DNA from: Moniliophthora roreri
Lineage: Eukaryota; Basidiomycota; Agaricomycetes; Agaricales; Marasmiaceae
Direction of reading: 5' to 3'
NCBI GenBank assembly: GCA_001466705.2
Contig: LATX02000035.1
Location: 124,001 to 188,000 of the forward strand
Length of the DNA stretch: 64,000 bases
The position numbers and the translations under genes are program-made. Of the stretch, positions 20,333-30,974 are shown in pieces. The first letter of the stretch is position 1; each line of letters starts with the position of its first letter. The notes under the pieces are model-generated. The model was given only the letters and a program-made list of their open reading frames with translations, was not told the DNA's origin and did no database searches.

Positions 20333-20577
20333 GTTCCAGTGACTGTGATTGGAAGTTTTTCCTTGGATTTTAACAGGGTCAACATTGGGTTTTACGGGAC
20401 CCTCTAAAGTTCGTAATGAAAAGGACCAAGACAATAGTGGAGCCAGCAGTATTGAAACACAAAACAAGGATAGGAATATAAATATACTGCAAAATCTTCA
20501 CATAATGCAGGTAATACAGAGCTATATATTTCTGAAACAGGCTTTGACTATTTTTCCAACAACTAGACAGTTGAGTC

Positions 20578-21275
20578 TGCAATCTGTGACAATAGGGCAT
20601 CACTGACTGTCCTGGACTTGATTCTGACTCTCAGCGGGTGAGTGTTTCTGCAATCTGTGACAATAGGGCATCACTGACTGTCCTGGACTTGATTCTGACT
20701 CTTAGCGGGTGAGTGTTTCTGCAATCTGTGACAATAGGGCATTACTGACTGTTCTGGACTTGATTCTGACTCTCAGTGGGTGAGTGTTCTTGCAATCTGT
20801 AACAATAGGGCATCACTGACTGTCCTGGACTTGATTCTGACTCTCAGGCAGTGAGTGCTCTTGCAATCTGTGACAATAGGGCATCACTGACTGTCCTAGA
20901 CTTGATTCTGACTGTCAGCGGGTGAGTGTTCCTGCAATCTGTGAAAATAGGGCATCACTGACTGGCCTGGACTTGATTCTGACTCTCAACTGGTGAGTGT
21001 TCCTGCAATCTGTGACAATAGGGCATCACTGACTGTCCTGAACTTGATTCTGACTCTCAGGCAGTGAGTGCTCTTGCAATCTGTGACAATAGAGCATCAC
21101 TTACTGTCCTGGACTTGATTCTGGCACTCAGTGGGTGAGTGTTTGACTCTCAGAAGGTGAATGTTCTTGTAATCTGTGACAGTAGGGCATCACTGACTGT
21201 CCTGGACTTGATTCTGACTCTCAGATTGTGAGTGTTCCTGCAATCTGTGACAATAGAGTATCACTAACTGCCCTG
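20578..21275. repeat. 71-bp minisatellite, about 10 units
   Basis: The anchor AATCTGTGACAATAGGGCAT starts at 20581, 20652, 20723, 20794, 20865, 20936, 21007, 21078, 21171 and 21242, with occasional substitutions. Spacing is exactly 71 bp except for one 93-bp step (21078 to 21171), where a 22-bp partial unit is inserted. Each unit also has CCTGGACTTGATTCTGAC and a variable GGGTGAGTGTTC end. Unit length, lack of spacers and absence of cas genes rule out CRISPR. It may be a repeat internal to a mobile element. Confidence 0.95.
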
Positions 21276-22542
21276 GACTTGGGATGAGGTCTTGTCTGGT
21301 CAGACAAAATAATATGAGGGCAGACAAGGAATGGTGGTTAATAAAGATATCAGATGATCTCAGGCAATGAGTGTTATTTTTGGCAACAACACCCTTTAAT
21401 AGATTGATGCTTTCATGCAATTTCACATTGCTAATTGCTTCAACTCAGACACACTCATCAGATTATGATATTACCCAGAGACAGCCCAAGACAGTGACAT
21501 TGCTGTAACTTGCCTTCTTTCTTCATGTTCCCCACCAACTGCCTCCACCTACAACTTTCTTCCCCATGCTTAAGTCCAATTCTCCTGCCTCAATCCACCT
21601 TTGAGTGACCTCTCACTATCATATCAATGATATATACAGGATATTACAGCCTTGTGGAGCTGGAATCATCTTCAGATACCCTGGTGAAGTGCCACATCAC
21701 AGGACCTTAGGCTGGTCAATAGGCTTCTGAATGGATTCTACTACGAGATACATTTATAGGAGGATGGTTTGGATTTACTGGATTTGTATATACAATTGGG
21801 GAGGCCAGGAGGAGTTTGCTGGAGCAGTGCAAAGCAGTAGTTGACAGGGTGTGTGTTCCATGCCATCAGGCCAGCCCTTTACTAACAGGTTTCTACATAA
21901 CCAATGACACTAGCAAATGTATCATGTGTCTACCCCTGAATTGACAACATAACAAGAACACCACTGCGAAATCCACCTGTGCAAACCAAGTCCATAAAAT
22001 CGCAGTATGTCAGTCTATCTTCTTGGGTATGGATGTGTGCTAAAAGGGTGATGGTGTTTGACATACAAACATGCTCACTAATGCCAAGGGCTACCACACT
22101 GTGTGAAGGAGTCCAAGGTAGGCAATATTGGGCTCAGCAATGAGATTTGGAACTGATACCATGAAATACTTCAGGCTCCTCCACACATATGATTTAGGCA
22201 TTTGGGTTCAATCTAGTAGCACATGTCAGTGGTTGGAGACTCCACAGCACAATAACCAGTGTAAGAAACTAGATATGAGGCAGTAGGGGGGATTATGAGG
22301 CACAGATGGTGACAGGTAGAGCAAGCTATTTATGAACATCAGCACAACTTGTTGTGTATTGTCTTGTTCCATCTGTATTCATAAAGTATTGTAGAATAAT
22401 AATAATAATTGATCCAATCATTATCTATTTCTCATCTGTCCTTGTCTATGATTATAATTTCAGACAATCTGTAGTGTGTTCTCATTGGACTCTTGTCCCC
22501 ATCTGACATTGTCTGGCATTGTCTGGCCTCAAGTTTCACTAG
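21276..22542. other. CpG-poor, no gene recognised
   Basis: No open frame with recognisable motifs. An AAT microsatellite (AATAATAATAATAATT) lies near 22397. Probably degraded repeat DNA. Confidence 0.4.
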
Positions 22543-22622
22543 GGATTACAGATTGTTGAGGATGTCATCCACAATCTGAATCTGAGACCCCAATCTGATC
22601 TGCCAGAAGCCCTAGTGTGCAG
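22543..22622. mobile_element. Short palindromic element, CpG-depleted relative of 14990-15095
   Basis: Opens with CACTAGGG and closes with CCCTAGTG, an 8-bp terminal inverted repeat. Inside is a hairpin (CAGATTGTTGAGGATG facing CATCCACAATCTG). Aligned to 14998-15095 it differs mainly by C-to-T and G-to-A at CG sites: GTCGAGGACG became GTTGAGGATG, and CCGAATCCG became CTGAATCTG. It looks like a MITE copy. Confidence 0.55.
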
Positions 22623-22639
22623 TAGTCTGAACTCAAACA

Positions 22640-24510
22640 TATGTGGGAATGGGGACTGGCCTCTTACTTAGCATTATTGCTTTCCTATGGCACTATTTTC
22701 CTGTCTGCTGCAACATAGTGCTTTCACTCCTCAATGCATTTAAGCATCTCTTCCTCTCATTATTGATTTGCCTTGCTAATTTGTCTAAGATAAGACTAGT
22801 GGAAAACTACCCAAGAGATAACCTCCAAAAGTCTAACTCAGGTTGTTGTGCAAGTGTGGATTGACATGATCAGAGTTACCACACTTAGAATGCCAACAAA
22901 ACCCTTAGTTAGGTTGATTTTCTCTTATTGAAGCAATCTACTTCAAAGTGTTCACTTTCAGAGGAGTATATATGGGTTTTAAAAGAGTTTATATCCAAAC
23001 ACACAAACATACACACAAGAACATAGTGCACAAAGCACAAAACACAAGAGCTACAGTCCCATACAAAGACTCAATAGCCGATATAGTCTGACCCTATGGA
23101 GCTCGAGACTTCTTTAAGACAACTACAGCACACAGTGTACTGGAAAAGGTCCTAGACCAATTTCTACAAAGATTTCAGTGCAGGCACACTCTTTGCTAAG
23201 ACTCTAAGTGTGTCAAAACCTGATACCCAACACAGGCTACACTCCAAGTGCCCAAGGCTCCTTCTTGGTGTAAAGTGTCTCTTAGAAAAGTGCTACAATG
23301 CACTTAAGATGTTACTCTTAGTCTCTTACGATGCAAGTTCATTATCAGATTTCTATCTCTCTGGAGTCACTCAGAACCAATCTCCAGAAGTGAGGAAGCA
23401 AAACTGGAATGGCACACAAATTTATACACCAAACAAACTTGTCATGTATTCACAATTGGAGGGGGCAGAGTTACTTGAGTATACACAGATATCTAGCTGT
23501 CCTTATATATGGTCCATAGAATATATCTACAGAAAATTATAAATGATGTCTGATAATTCAGGAAATGATAAATGAGTGACTGAGATACTAAAAGAGGGAA
23601 TATTCAGATGTCATGAAGTCTGGCCACTAGGGTATCCGACCATATCTGCACAGGTATCTATGTCTCCAGGTGTTCTGGACTCTACAATTTGTATCTTCTC
23701 TTTTCTATGTCAGGTATCTATAAGCAGATGGCTGTATCTGTTCCTTTTCTTTACAGCATTTCCCTTTCTAGTATCCACACATCAGCAGAGGCCTAGATGC
23801 CAAAGTTCCCAAGATCAGAACATGCTGTTACTGTTCCTATCTCCTTTGATAATGCACACTCAGTCTTATTTAGGACTTCTTATGTGTTAGATATCCTTTG
23901 TATGCCTCGTTGTATCTGTCTGTAGGTAGTAGATGTCCTTCGGAGGTGATTTCCTTCTTTCCAAGATGACTAGTTACTTTATTTCATGTTGTTCTGCTGC
24001 TGGTGAACTCTTTATTAAGAGATCACCTGCTTTGACTTGAATCTGCATATTGACTTCAGAGAAGGATTGTTCTGTGATTGTTCCTGTTCTAAGTCGTCTT
24101 TCTGTTTTGATGTCTCCTCTAAGTACTTCTGTACTGTTTGACTGCACATTGCACTTTGCAGATGTCATAGAAAGGTAAAACAGAAATTCAAGTCCCATTG
24201 ATAGCACTTTGAGAGCTTGGTTAACTAGCCAATGTGTTCATTAGGCCATAGTTAAGTTCTCTACAGGTCTCAGGAGTAATCTGCTTTGGATCTGATACAT
24301 AGATAAGTCAGAAAGTACACCTTAGACACCTCTGTATAGCATATCATATAGCTCTTTGTACTTTCCAATGCACTATAGCTTCTCTAAGGCAATGACTAGC
24401 AGACTGGGCTCACTCTAGTTCTTATTACCCATTATCTTCTGTCATATTAAGTGTTCCAATTCAAAAGTAATGTAAAATGAATAAAAATAGGTCTTTTTTA
24501 GGTTTGCCAT
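22640..24510. repeat. Left repeated arm of a degraded element (inverted relative to 28.4-34.6 kb)
   Basis: Three consecutive segments have inverted relatives on the right. 22780-23300 matches the 31.5-32.7-kb repeats (shared GTCTAAGATAAGACTAGTGG and GGGTTTTAAAAG). 23300-23560 matches 29590-29830. 23560-24510 matches 28380-29020 (shared GATAATTCAGGAAATGATAA and GCAATGACTAGCAGACTGGG). Their order is not a simple mirror, so the right side has been rearranged. No intact gene; pyrimidine-rich frames such as 23576-23890 are accidental. Confidence 0.7.
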
Positions 24511-25839
24511 ATTATCACCTCTTATGACTCCATTCTATTTAGATCTGTCAGCAATACAATATACACTCTTTAATCCACCCTCACAAACAACCCTGACCCA
24601 TGAAAATGTCCAACCACTAGGATCTACCAGCATTCACAATTCACCTAAGAAAGCACAAAGAACCACAACTCTTTATGCTGGTGACTCATCTCTGACCTCT
24701 AATATGTTGGGTTTTTCTCCTCTAAGCCCAGAAACCTGTACTTCTGTGGCTGTAAAGTCTAGACCATGCAATAAATGAAGGCACTGAGAAAATGACAAGA
24801 ACCCTAGTGACATGACACAGTCTTCCACCTGAAAACATTGCAGAAAGGCTGCTAAGGAGCCTATGCAGCTCTCTGGGGAACCTGTGCAGATGTTTGCACC
24901 ACCAGCCCAGCCTGGGTTTCTCTACACCACACAGTGCAGGCACTCAGATTTATGCATACCCTACTCCTTCTCTTGCAATACCAACATTTCCTAGACCACC
25001 ACCTTGACCTCTTTTACCATTCTTATTGGCAGAGCATATGAACAACCCAAAGATTTCACCAATCTTATGCCACCAGTTTCAAGACATTGACATTGACATT
25101 TGGATTCCACCTGAGAATTGAATGGAGAGGCAAAAGATCACATACACAGCACAACAGCAGCACACTGATGCCTTCTTTTGGTTCATATTCAAAGATCTGA
25201 ATTGGACCTATAGTGAGGCATTGCACCACTTCTGTGTAAAACTGCTGCTGGGCCTTATTATAGACACACAGAGATCTATGCTCTCTCACTTTCTGAGAGG
25301 TCATGATAATACTGCATGGCCATCATCTATTGTGGGAACTTGGCTCTGTCATCTTATGGCTGGGAGCCTGATAATAGTGACAATCTGTATGCTTTTGAAC
25401 CAAGTTTCAAGAAAATATGACCTGCTCATGCAGGTCTTACATCATTTGGTATACAGATTACTGAGCAGAAAGTAACTCAGGAGGCTGAAAGAGCTTGTCA
25501 AGCAAAAGAGATTCACATACACATCTCAAAGCAATCACAAGCATTGGGAGAAGAAGTGACATGGGAGAACATTGGTTCAGGAACACAGAAGTTTTTGCAT
25601 GACTTTTTCATGACATCAGAGGGTTGGGAGGATGATACTCAAGTCTATGGCAGTCCAGAAGAAAAATAGTGTTCATGTCATCTGTACACAATGTTCAGTG
25701 GATCCTGTAAGTTATTCCTCTTCCTTGACATTGTAGAAACTGAACCTTTTTTCCAGATTCTGACCAACATACTTGGACAGTTGAGCTTTTTGCACAGCTC
25801 TTGTGCTAATTGAGGTCTTGGCAGAAGGGATGCTTCATT

Positions 25840-27160
25840 TTGCATTTCTTGTGCCAACTGAGCTCTTCTGTTTGCATAGCTGCATTGGTAGAATGCCAAG
25901 CCTTTCAACATGCACATGTACAGCCAATGCTTTAGGTGAACACAAACAACAAACTCTTTGTGAGCAAGGCCATGACCCTACAGAACTCAATGTTCATTGT
26001 ATTGATAATGTTTACAATTACCACCTTCAACAGGATATCCAACTTGAATGCAAGAATACATTGAATACTGGACTTTTTGAGTCAAGTTTCAAGGCTGAAG
26101 ACTATGTCAATGTAGATACCTTCAATTTAGAATGCTTGAGCATGAAGCTGCTGCTATGAAGTAACAGTTAAGAAGCTTTTTGGGCTTATTGACCAGAAGC
26201 ATCTCAACACTATCATAGCCCTGCAGTTTGTCCAGGCTGTTGTTGATCATATTCCAGAAATGGGGCATCTTAGTCCTGAAGTGACAGAGTTGTACCATCT
26301 TCATGCCACAAGGCTGCAGCTCCCCATGACAAAATCCAAGGTGCACACTTTTTCAGCTTGTCCTCAGAATGAAGTCATTTACACAGAGCTTCATGATGGC
26401 ATTGTTGAGTTTCTTGAACAAGGAGGTCAAACAGCTGATTATTTCAAATAGCAAAAGCATCCAATTGGGAGTGATGGACTCACAGTGATGAAAGGGCTAG
26501 AAATGCAGCACTTTCTCCAGTTTGAGGACAATCCCTTTGACAGCATGGTGCTGGTGTACTAGTTCAATGAGGGGTGGCATCAGAACTGGATGGATATCAG
26601 CTCAATATTTACCACTTATTATGGTCTGGAGCTTACAAATGATCCTTTGACAATTGGACACAGTACTACTAAGCTGGAAAGATGCTGTCCTGCAGACCTC
26701 AACAAGGTGGACTTCAACAAAGCAGCACAGCTTCTCTTTCTCATTCTTGACTGCCAGATGCTTGACTTGCTCAGGTAAGCAGTTCTTTTCTTCTTTCAAA
26801 GTGAATATCTCAACTCATCTCCCACTTCAGGCTTTACTTTCAGTGTGATGATATTCATAAACATTTTCAGATGCTCACTTATGATAAGAAGTTACCAACA
26901 CCAACTACCACGGAACTCTTTGATATATTACAAAAACTTGCCTGAAAGTATACTGGCAACTTGAGTTACTCAGCAATGATCTTAGAGAACATAAAGGCAT
27001 TAAAACAACTTGGAATTGACATAGAGAATGAATGGAGTGGGGAGGTCTTTGAAGAATCAAGTGCTGAGTTTGGTGCTATCAACCAGGGGAAGTGTGTAAT
27101 AATACCACTTGAATGTGCTACACAAAGAGCTGATCTGTTGATCAGATCCTGCTCTCCTAT
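25840..27160 (+). pseudogene. DUF6589-like protein, decayed
   Basis: The readable pieces, in order, fit the C-terminal half of DUF6589 proteins of agarics: NVHCIDNVYNY, FIDQKH-like text, EMGHLSPEVTELY, EVIYTELHDGIVEFLEQGGQ, HPIGSDGLTVMKGLEMQHFL, QFEDNPFDSMVLV, FNEGWHQNWMDISSIFTTYY, LTNDPLTIGHSTTKLERCC, PADLNKVDF, LLFLILDCQMLDLLR, then after a probable short intron LYFQCDDIHKHFQMLTYDKK. Stops interrupt at 26449, at about 26560 and before KYTGN near 26944. At least the last one (TGA) and the CC in LERCC look like CpG-decayed Arg codons. The family's function is unknown; in agarics it is multicopy and repeat-associated. The N-terminal half, probably from about 24.5 kb, is too degraded to call. 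Confidence 0.6.
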
Positions 27161-28375
27161 TGTCTATGTGTGTGTGGTAATGTGCAGAGTGTGGTTTGGT
27201 GTGATCAGAGTTACTGCACTTAAACTCTATTTGATGTTTGTGTACTGAATAAGCATGTATTTGTTTATTGATGTAGAGGCTACAAGGATATATTTGTTTA
27301 ATAAATTCCTTATTGTGTATTTTCTGGTTTCTACTATCTCAATCAAGCCTAAATACAACAGCTAATTGCACTGAGGTGATGGTAAGACTACCCTGAAGTG
27401 ATAACCCAAGTAATCAAAGACTACAGTATCCCTTGTACTGAATACAACCCTCTTGGTTGTAATCTGTAACACACTTAAGCTGGAAAACTTCTACTTTTGG
27501 TAGCCTGAGCCCTCGCTAAGATGTGTCTACTCAATTAGAATACACTTAAGCAGGAAAACTTCTACTCTCATAGCCTGAGCCCTCTTTAAGATGCATTGAC
27601 ACTAGTGAAACACTAGCTGCCTTCAGAAAGCCACCAAAACTTTCTGATACAAAGTCTTCTCTTGACTTGAAAACGACTATCCACTAAAGCACAGAACAAA
27701 TATCTGGCTTTGCTGTCACTATCAAGTTTGGTATATAGTCTTATATCTCAACTAGGTCTACTCTGAGTCTCTAGGGCCTGACATGAGAAGGAAAATCTGA
27801 TCAAATGTGATTTCTCTACACAAACAATAGCCACATACAAATTGCATAGTGGTGGGGCAGATTCCTCTTGCTCCTACCTACAAAATGGCTGTTCTTATAT
27901 ACTACTGAAAACAAATATTTACAATAAAATTATAATAATAGGTATATATCATACTAGTCACAGAAAAATCACAAAATGAACATATATGGGTTCAGTCCCT
28001 TGTCACAATAGTAATCCCATACCATACATAGGTATGTGGGTCACCAATAAATACAATCTTGAGTATCAGAAGCATGACTTGAGCTAGGCCCTCTGTGTGG
28101 TATATGGATATCTAGGTTCAGAATCCATTGCTGCTGCATAGGAGTTCCTTATCCTGTTTTTCAATGGTCAGAAATGCTCTCAACTTCCATAGGAGTCATC
28201 AAGTATTTCCTTGTTCGGTCTGTCCTATCTGACTGACTCATTCTTATCTCTCATGTTTCTTCTCTCATCTATCAGTCTTATCTGATTTCTGGCTTATTGC
28301 TCTCCTCCTATCTTTGGAGGGATCATATGCTTGAGCTAATACTTCATTGTATATCTGATTTAGATATATCTGCTG
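27161..28375. other. CpG-poor, no gene; contains a 72-bp direct repeat pair
   Basis: ACACTTAAGC(T/A)GGAAAACTTC with a following TAGCCTGAGCCCTC recurs at about 27471 and 27543. Otherwise this is A/T-rich degraded sequence with no recognisable frame. Confidence 0.45.
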
Positions 28376-28708
28376 ATGTGTGAATGCTAGAAAGGAAAAT
28401 GCTGTAAGAAATGGAATGGATACAACCATCTGCTCATAGATACCTGACTTAGAAAAGAGAAAATACAAATTATAGAGTCCAGAACATCTAGAGACATAGA
28501 TACCCATGCAGATATGGTCAGATACCCTAATGGCCAGACTCTGTGACATCCAAATATTCCCTCTTTTAGCATCTCAGTCACTTGTTTATTATTTCCTGAA
28601 TTATTAGACATTATTTATATTTTTCTGTAGATATATTCCATGAACCATTAATATGGCAAACCTAGAAAAGACCCAATTTTATTTGATTTACATTACTTTT
28701 GAATCAGA
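28376..28708. repeat. Right repeated arm, segment matching 23.5-23.9 kb inverted
   Basis: Contains the reverse complement of the left-arm landmarks: GAATTATTAGACATTATTTA against GATAATTCAGG, and GGCCAGACT against AGTCTGGCC. Non-coding. Confidence 0.7.
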
Positions 28709-30974
28709 ACACTTTAATATGACATTAGATAATGGGTAATAAGAACTAGAGTGAGCCCAGTCTGCTAGTCATTGCCTTAGAGAAGCTACAGTGTGTTGGC
28801 AAGTACAAAGAGCTATATGATATGCTATACAGAGGTGTCTAAGCTGTACATTCTGACTTATCTATGTATCAGATCTGAAGCAGATCACTCCCAAAACCTG
28901 TAGGGAACCTAACTATGACCATACAAACATGTTGGCTAGTTAACTGAGCTCTCTCAAAGTGCTATCAATGGGATTTTTCAATTTATTCACTTTTCTATGA
29001 CATCTGCAAAGTGCAACATGCAGTCATACAGTACAGAGGTACTTAGAGAAGATATCAGAACAGAGAGATGACTTGGAAAGAAACAATCAGAATGATCAGA
29101 CATTGGAATTCAATATGCAGATCAGAATCAAAGCAGATGATCTCTTAATAAAGAATTCTAACATGGTGCAAATAGATGAAATTACTTAACAAGAGGCAAT
29201 GCAACCTCAGAACAAGTGTAGCTATGTGACTACAGATACAACAAGACATATAAGAAATGCAAAGTCCTAGATAAGATCAAGAACAAATTATCAAAGGAGA
29301 CAGGAACAGGAACAGTATGTTCCAGCCTTGGAAGCTTTGAAACCTGGACATCAGCAGCTGTGCAGATGCTGGAAAAGAGAATGCAGAATGGATGGACTCA
29401 TCTGTCAATCCAGACCCATCTAGAAAAGAGAAAAATCAAATATCTAAGAGTTCAGAACACCTGGAAAGCAGATACCTGTGTGGATATGATCAGATCCTCT
29501 AATGGCCAGACTCCATGACATCTGAATATTCTCTCTTTTAGCATCTCAGTCACTCTTTTATTATTTCCTGAATTATTGGACATTATTTATATTTTCTTGT
29601 AGATATATTCTATGGACTGTATATAAGGACAGCCAGATATTTGTATATACTCAAGTAACTCTGCCCCCTCTGATTGTGAATACATGATGAGTTTGTTTGG
29701 TGTATAATTGCATGTGCCATTCCAGTTTTGCTTCCTCACTTCAGGCCCTAGAGATTGGTCCTGAGTGACTCCAGAGAGATAGAAATCTGATAACAAACTT
29801 GCATTGTAAGAGACAAAGAATAACATCTTTAGTGCCTCATAGCACTTTAATATGACACAAGATAATGGGTAATAAGGACTAGAGTGAGCCCAGTCTGCTA
29901 GTCATTGCCTTAGAGAAGCTACAGTGTGTTGGCAAGTACAAAGAGCTATATGATATGCTATACAGAGGTGTCTAAGCTGTACATTCTGACTTATCTATGT
30001 ATCAGATCTGAAGCAGATCACTCCCAAAACCTGTAGGGAACCTAACTATGACCATACAAACATGTTGGCTAGTTAACTGAGCTCTCTCAAAGTGCTATCA
30101 ATGGGATTTTTCAATTTATTCACTTTTCTATGACATCTGCAAAGTGCAACATGCAGTCATACAGTACAGAGGTACTTAGAGAAGATATCAGAACAGAGAG
30201 ATGACTTGGAAAGAAACAATCAGAATGATCAGACATTGGAATTCAATATGCAGATCAGAATCAAAGCAGATGATCTCTTAATAAAGAATTCTAACATGGT
30301 GCAAATAGATGAAATTACTTAACAAGAGGCAATGCAACCTCAGAACAAGTGTAGCTATGTGACTACAGATACAACAAGACATATAAGAAATGCAAAGTCC
30401 TAGATAAGATCAAGAACAAATTATCAAAGGAGACAGGAACAGGAACAGTATGTTCCAGCCTTGGAAGCTTTGAAACCTGGACATCAGCAGCTGTGCAGAT
30501 GCTGGAAAAGAGAATGCAGAATGGATGGACTCATCTGTCAATCCAGACCCATCTAGAAAAGAGAAAAATCAAATATCTAAGAGTTCAGAACACCTGGAAA
30601 GCAGATACCTGTGTGGATATGATCAGATCCTCTAATGGCCAGACTCCATGACATCTGAATATTCTCTCTTTTAGCATCTCAGTCACTCTTTTATTATTTC
30701 CTGAATTATTGGACATTATTTATATTTTCTTGTAGATATATTCTATGGACTGTATATAAGGACAGCCAGATATTTGTATATACTCAAGTAACTCTGCCCC
30801 CTCTGATTGTGAATACATGATGAGTTTGTTTGGTGTATAATTGCATGTGCCATTCCAGTTTTGCTTCCTCACTTCAGGCCCTAGAGATTGGTCCTGAGTG
30901 ACTCCAGAGAGATAGAAATCTGATAACAAACTTGCATTGTAAGAGACAAAGAATAACATCTTTAGTGCCTCATA
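28709..30974. repeat. 1,133-bp tandem duplication, two near-identical copies
   Basis: 28709-29841 and 29842-30974 are arranged head to tail with an exact 1133-bp offset. Differences are few and lie near the start (GACATTAGATAATGGG versus GACACAAGATAATGGG; ATAAGAACT versus ATAAGGACT). There is no n at the junction, so this one could be real. Each unit contains segments that also appear, inverted, in the left arm. Confidence 0.9.

Larger units (their letters stand above)
17052..20338. repeat. Exact duplication around the n at 18695 (probable unmerged contig overlap)
   Basis: Bases 17052-18694 recur as 18696-20338 at an offset of 1644 bp, with no difference found on reading. The restart is flush with the single n, and the second copy simply continues past the point where the first stops (the n corresponds to G at 20339). 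This is the pattern of two contigs whose overlap was not merged. Only one copy should be counted. Confidence 0.9.

Noticed and set aside
20578..21275. CRISPR array
   Set aside because: The whole 71-bp unit repeats without unique spacers, there are no cas genes, and the DNA is eukaryotic.
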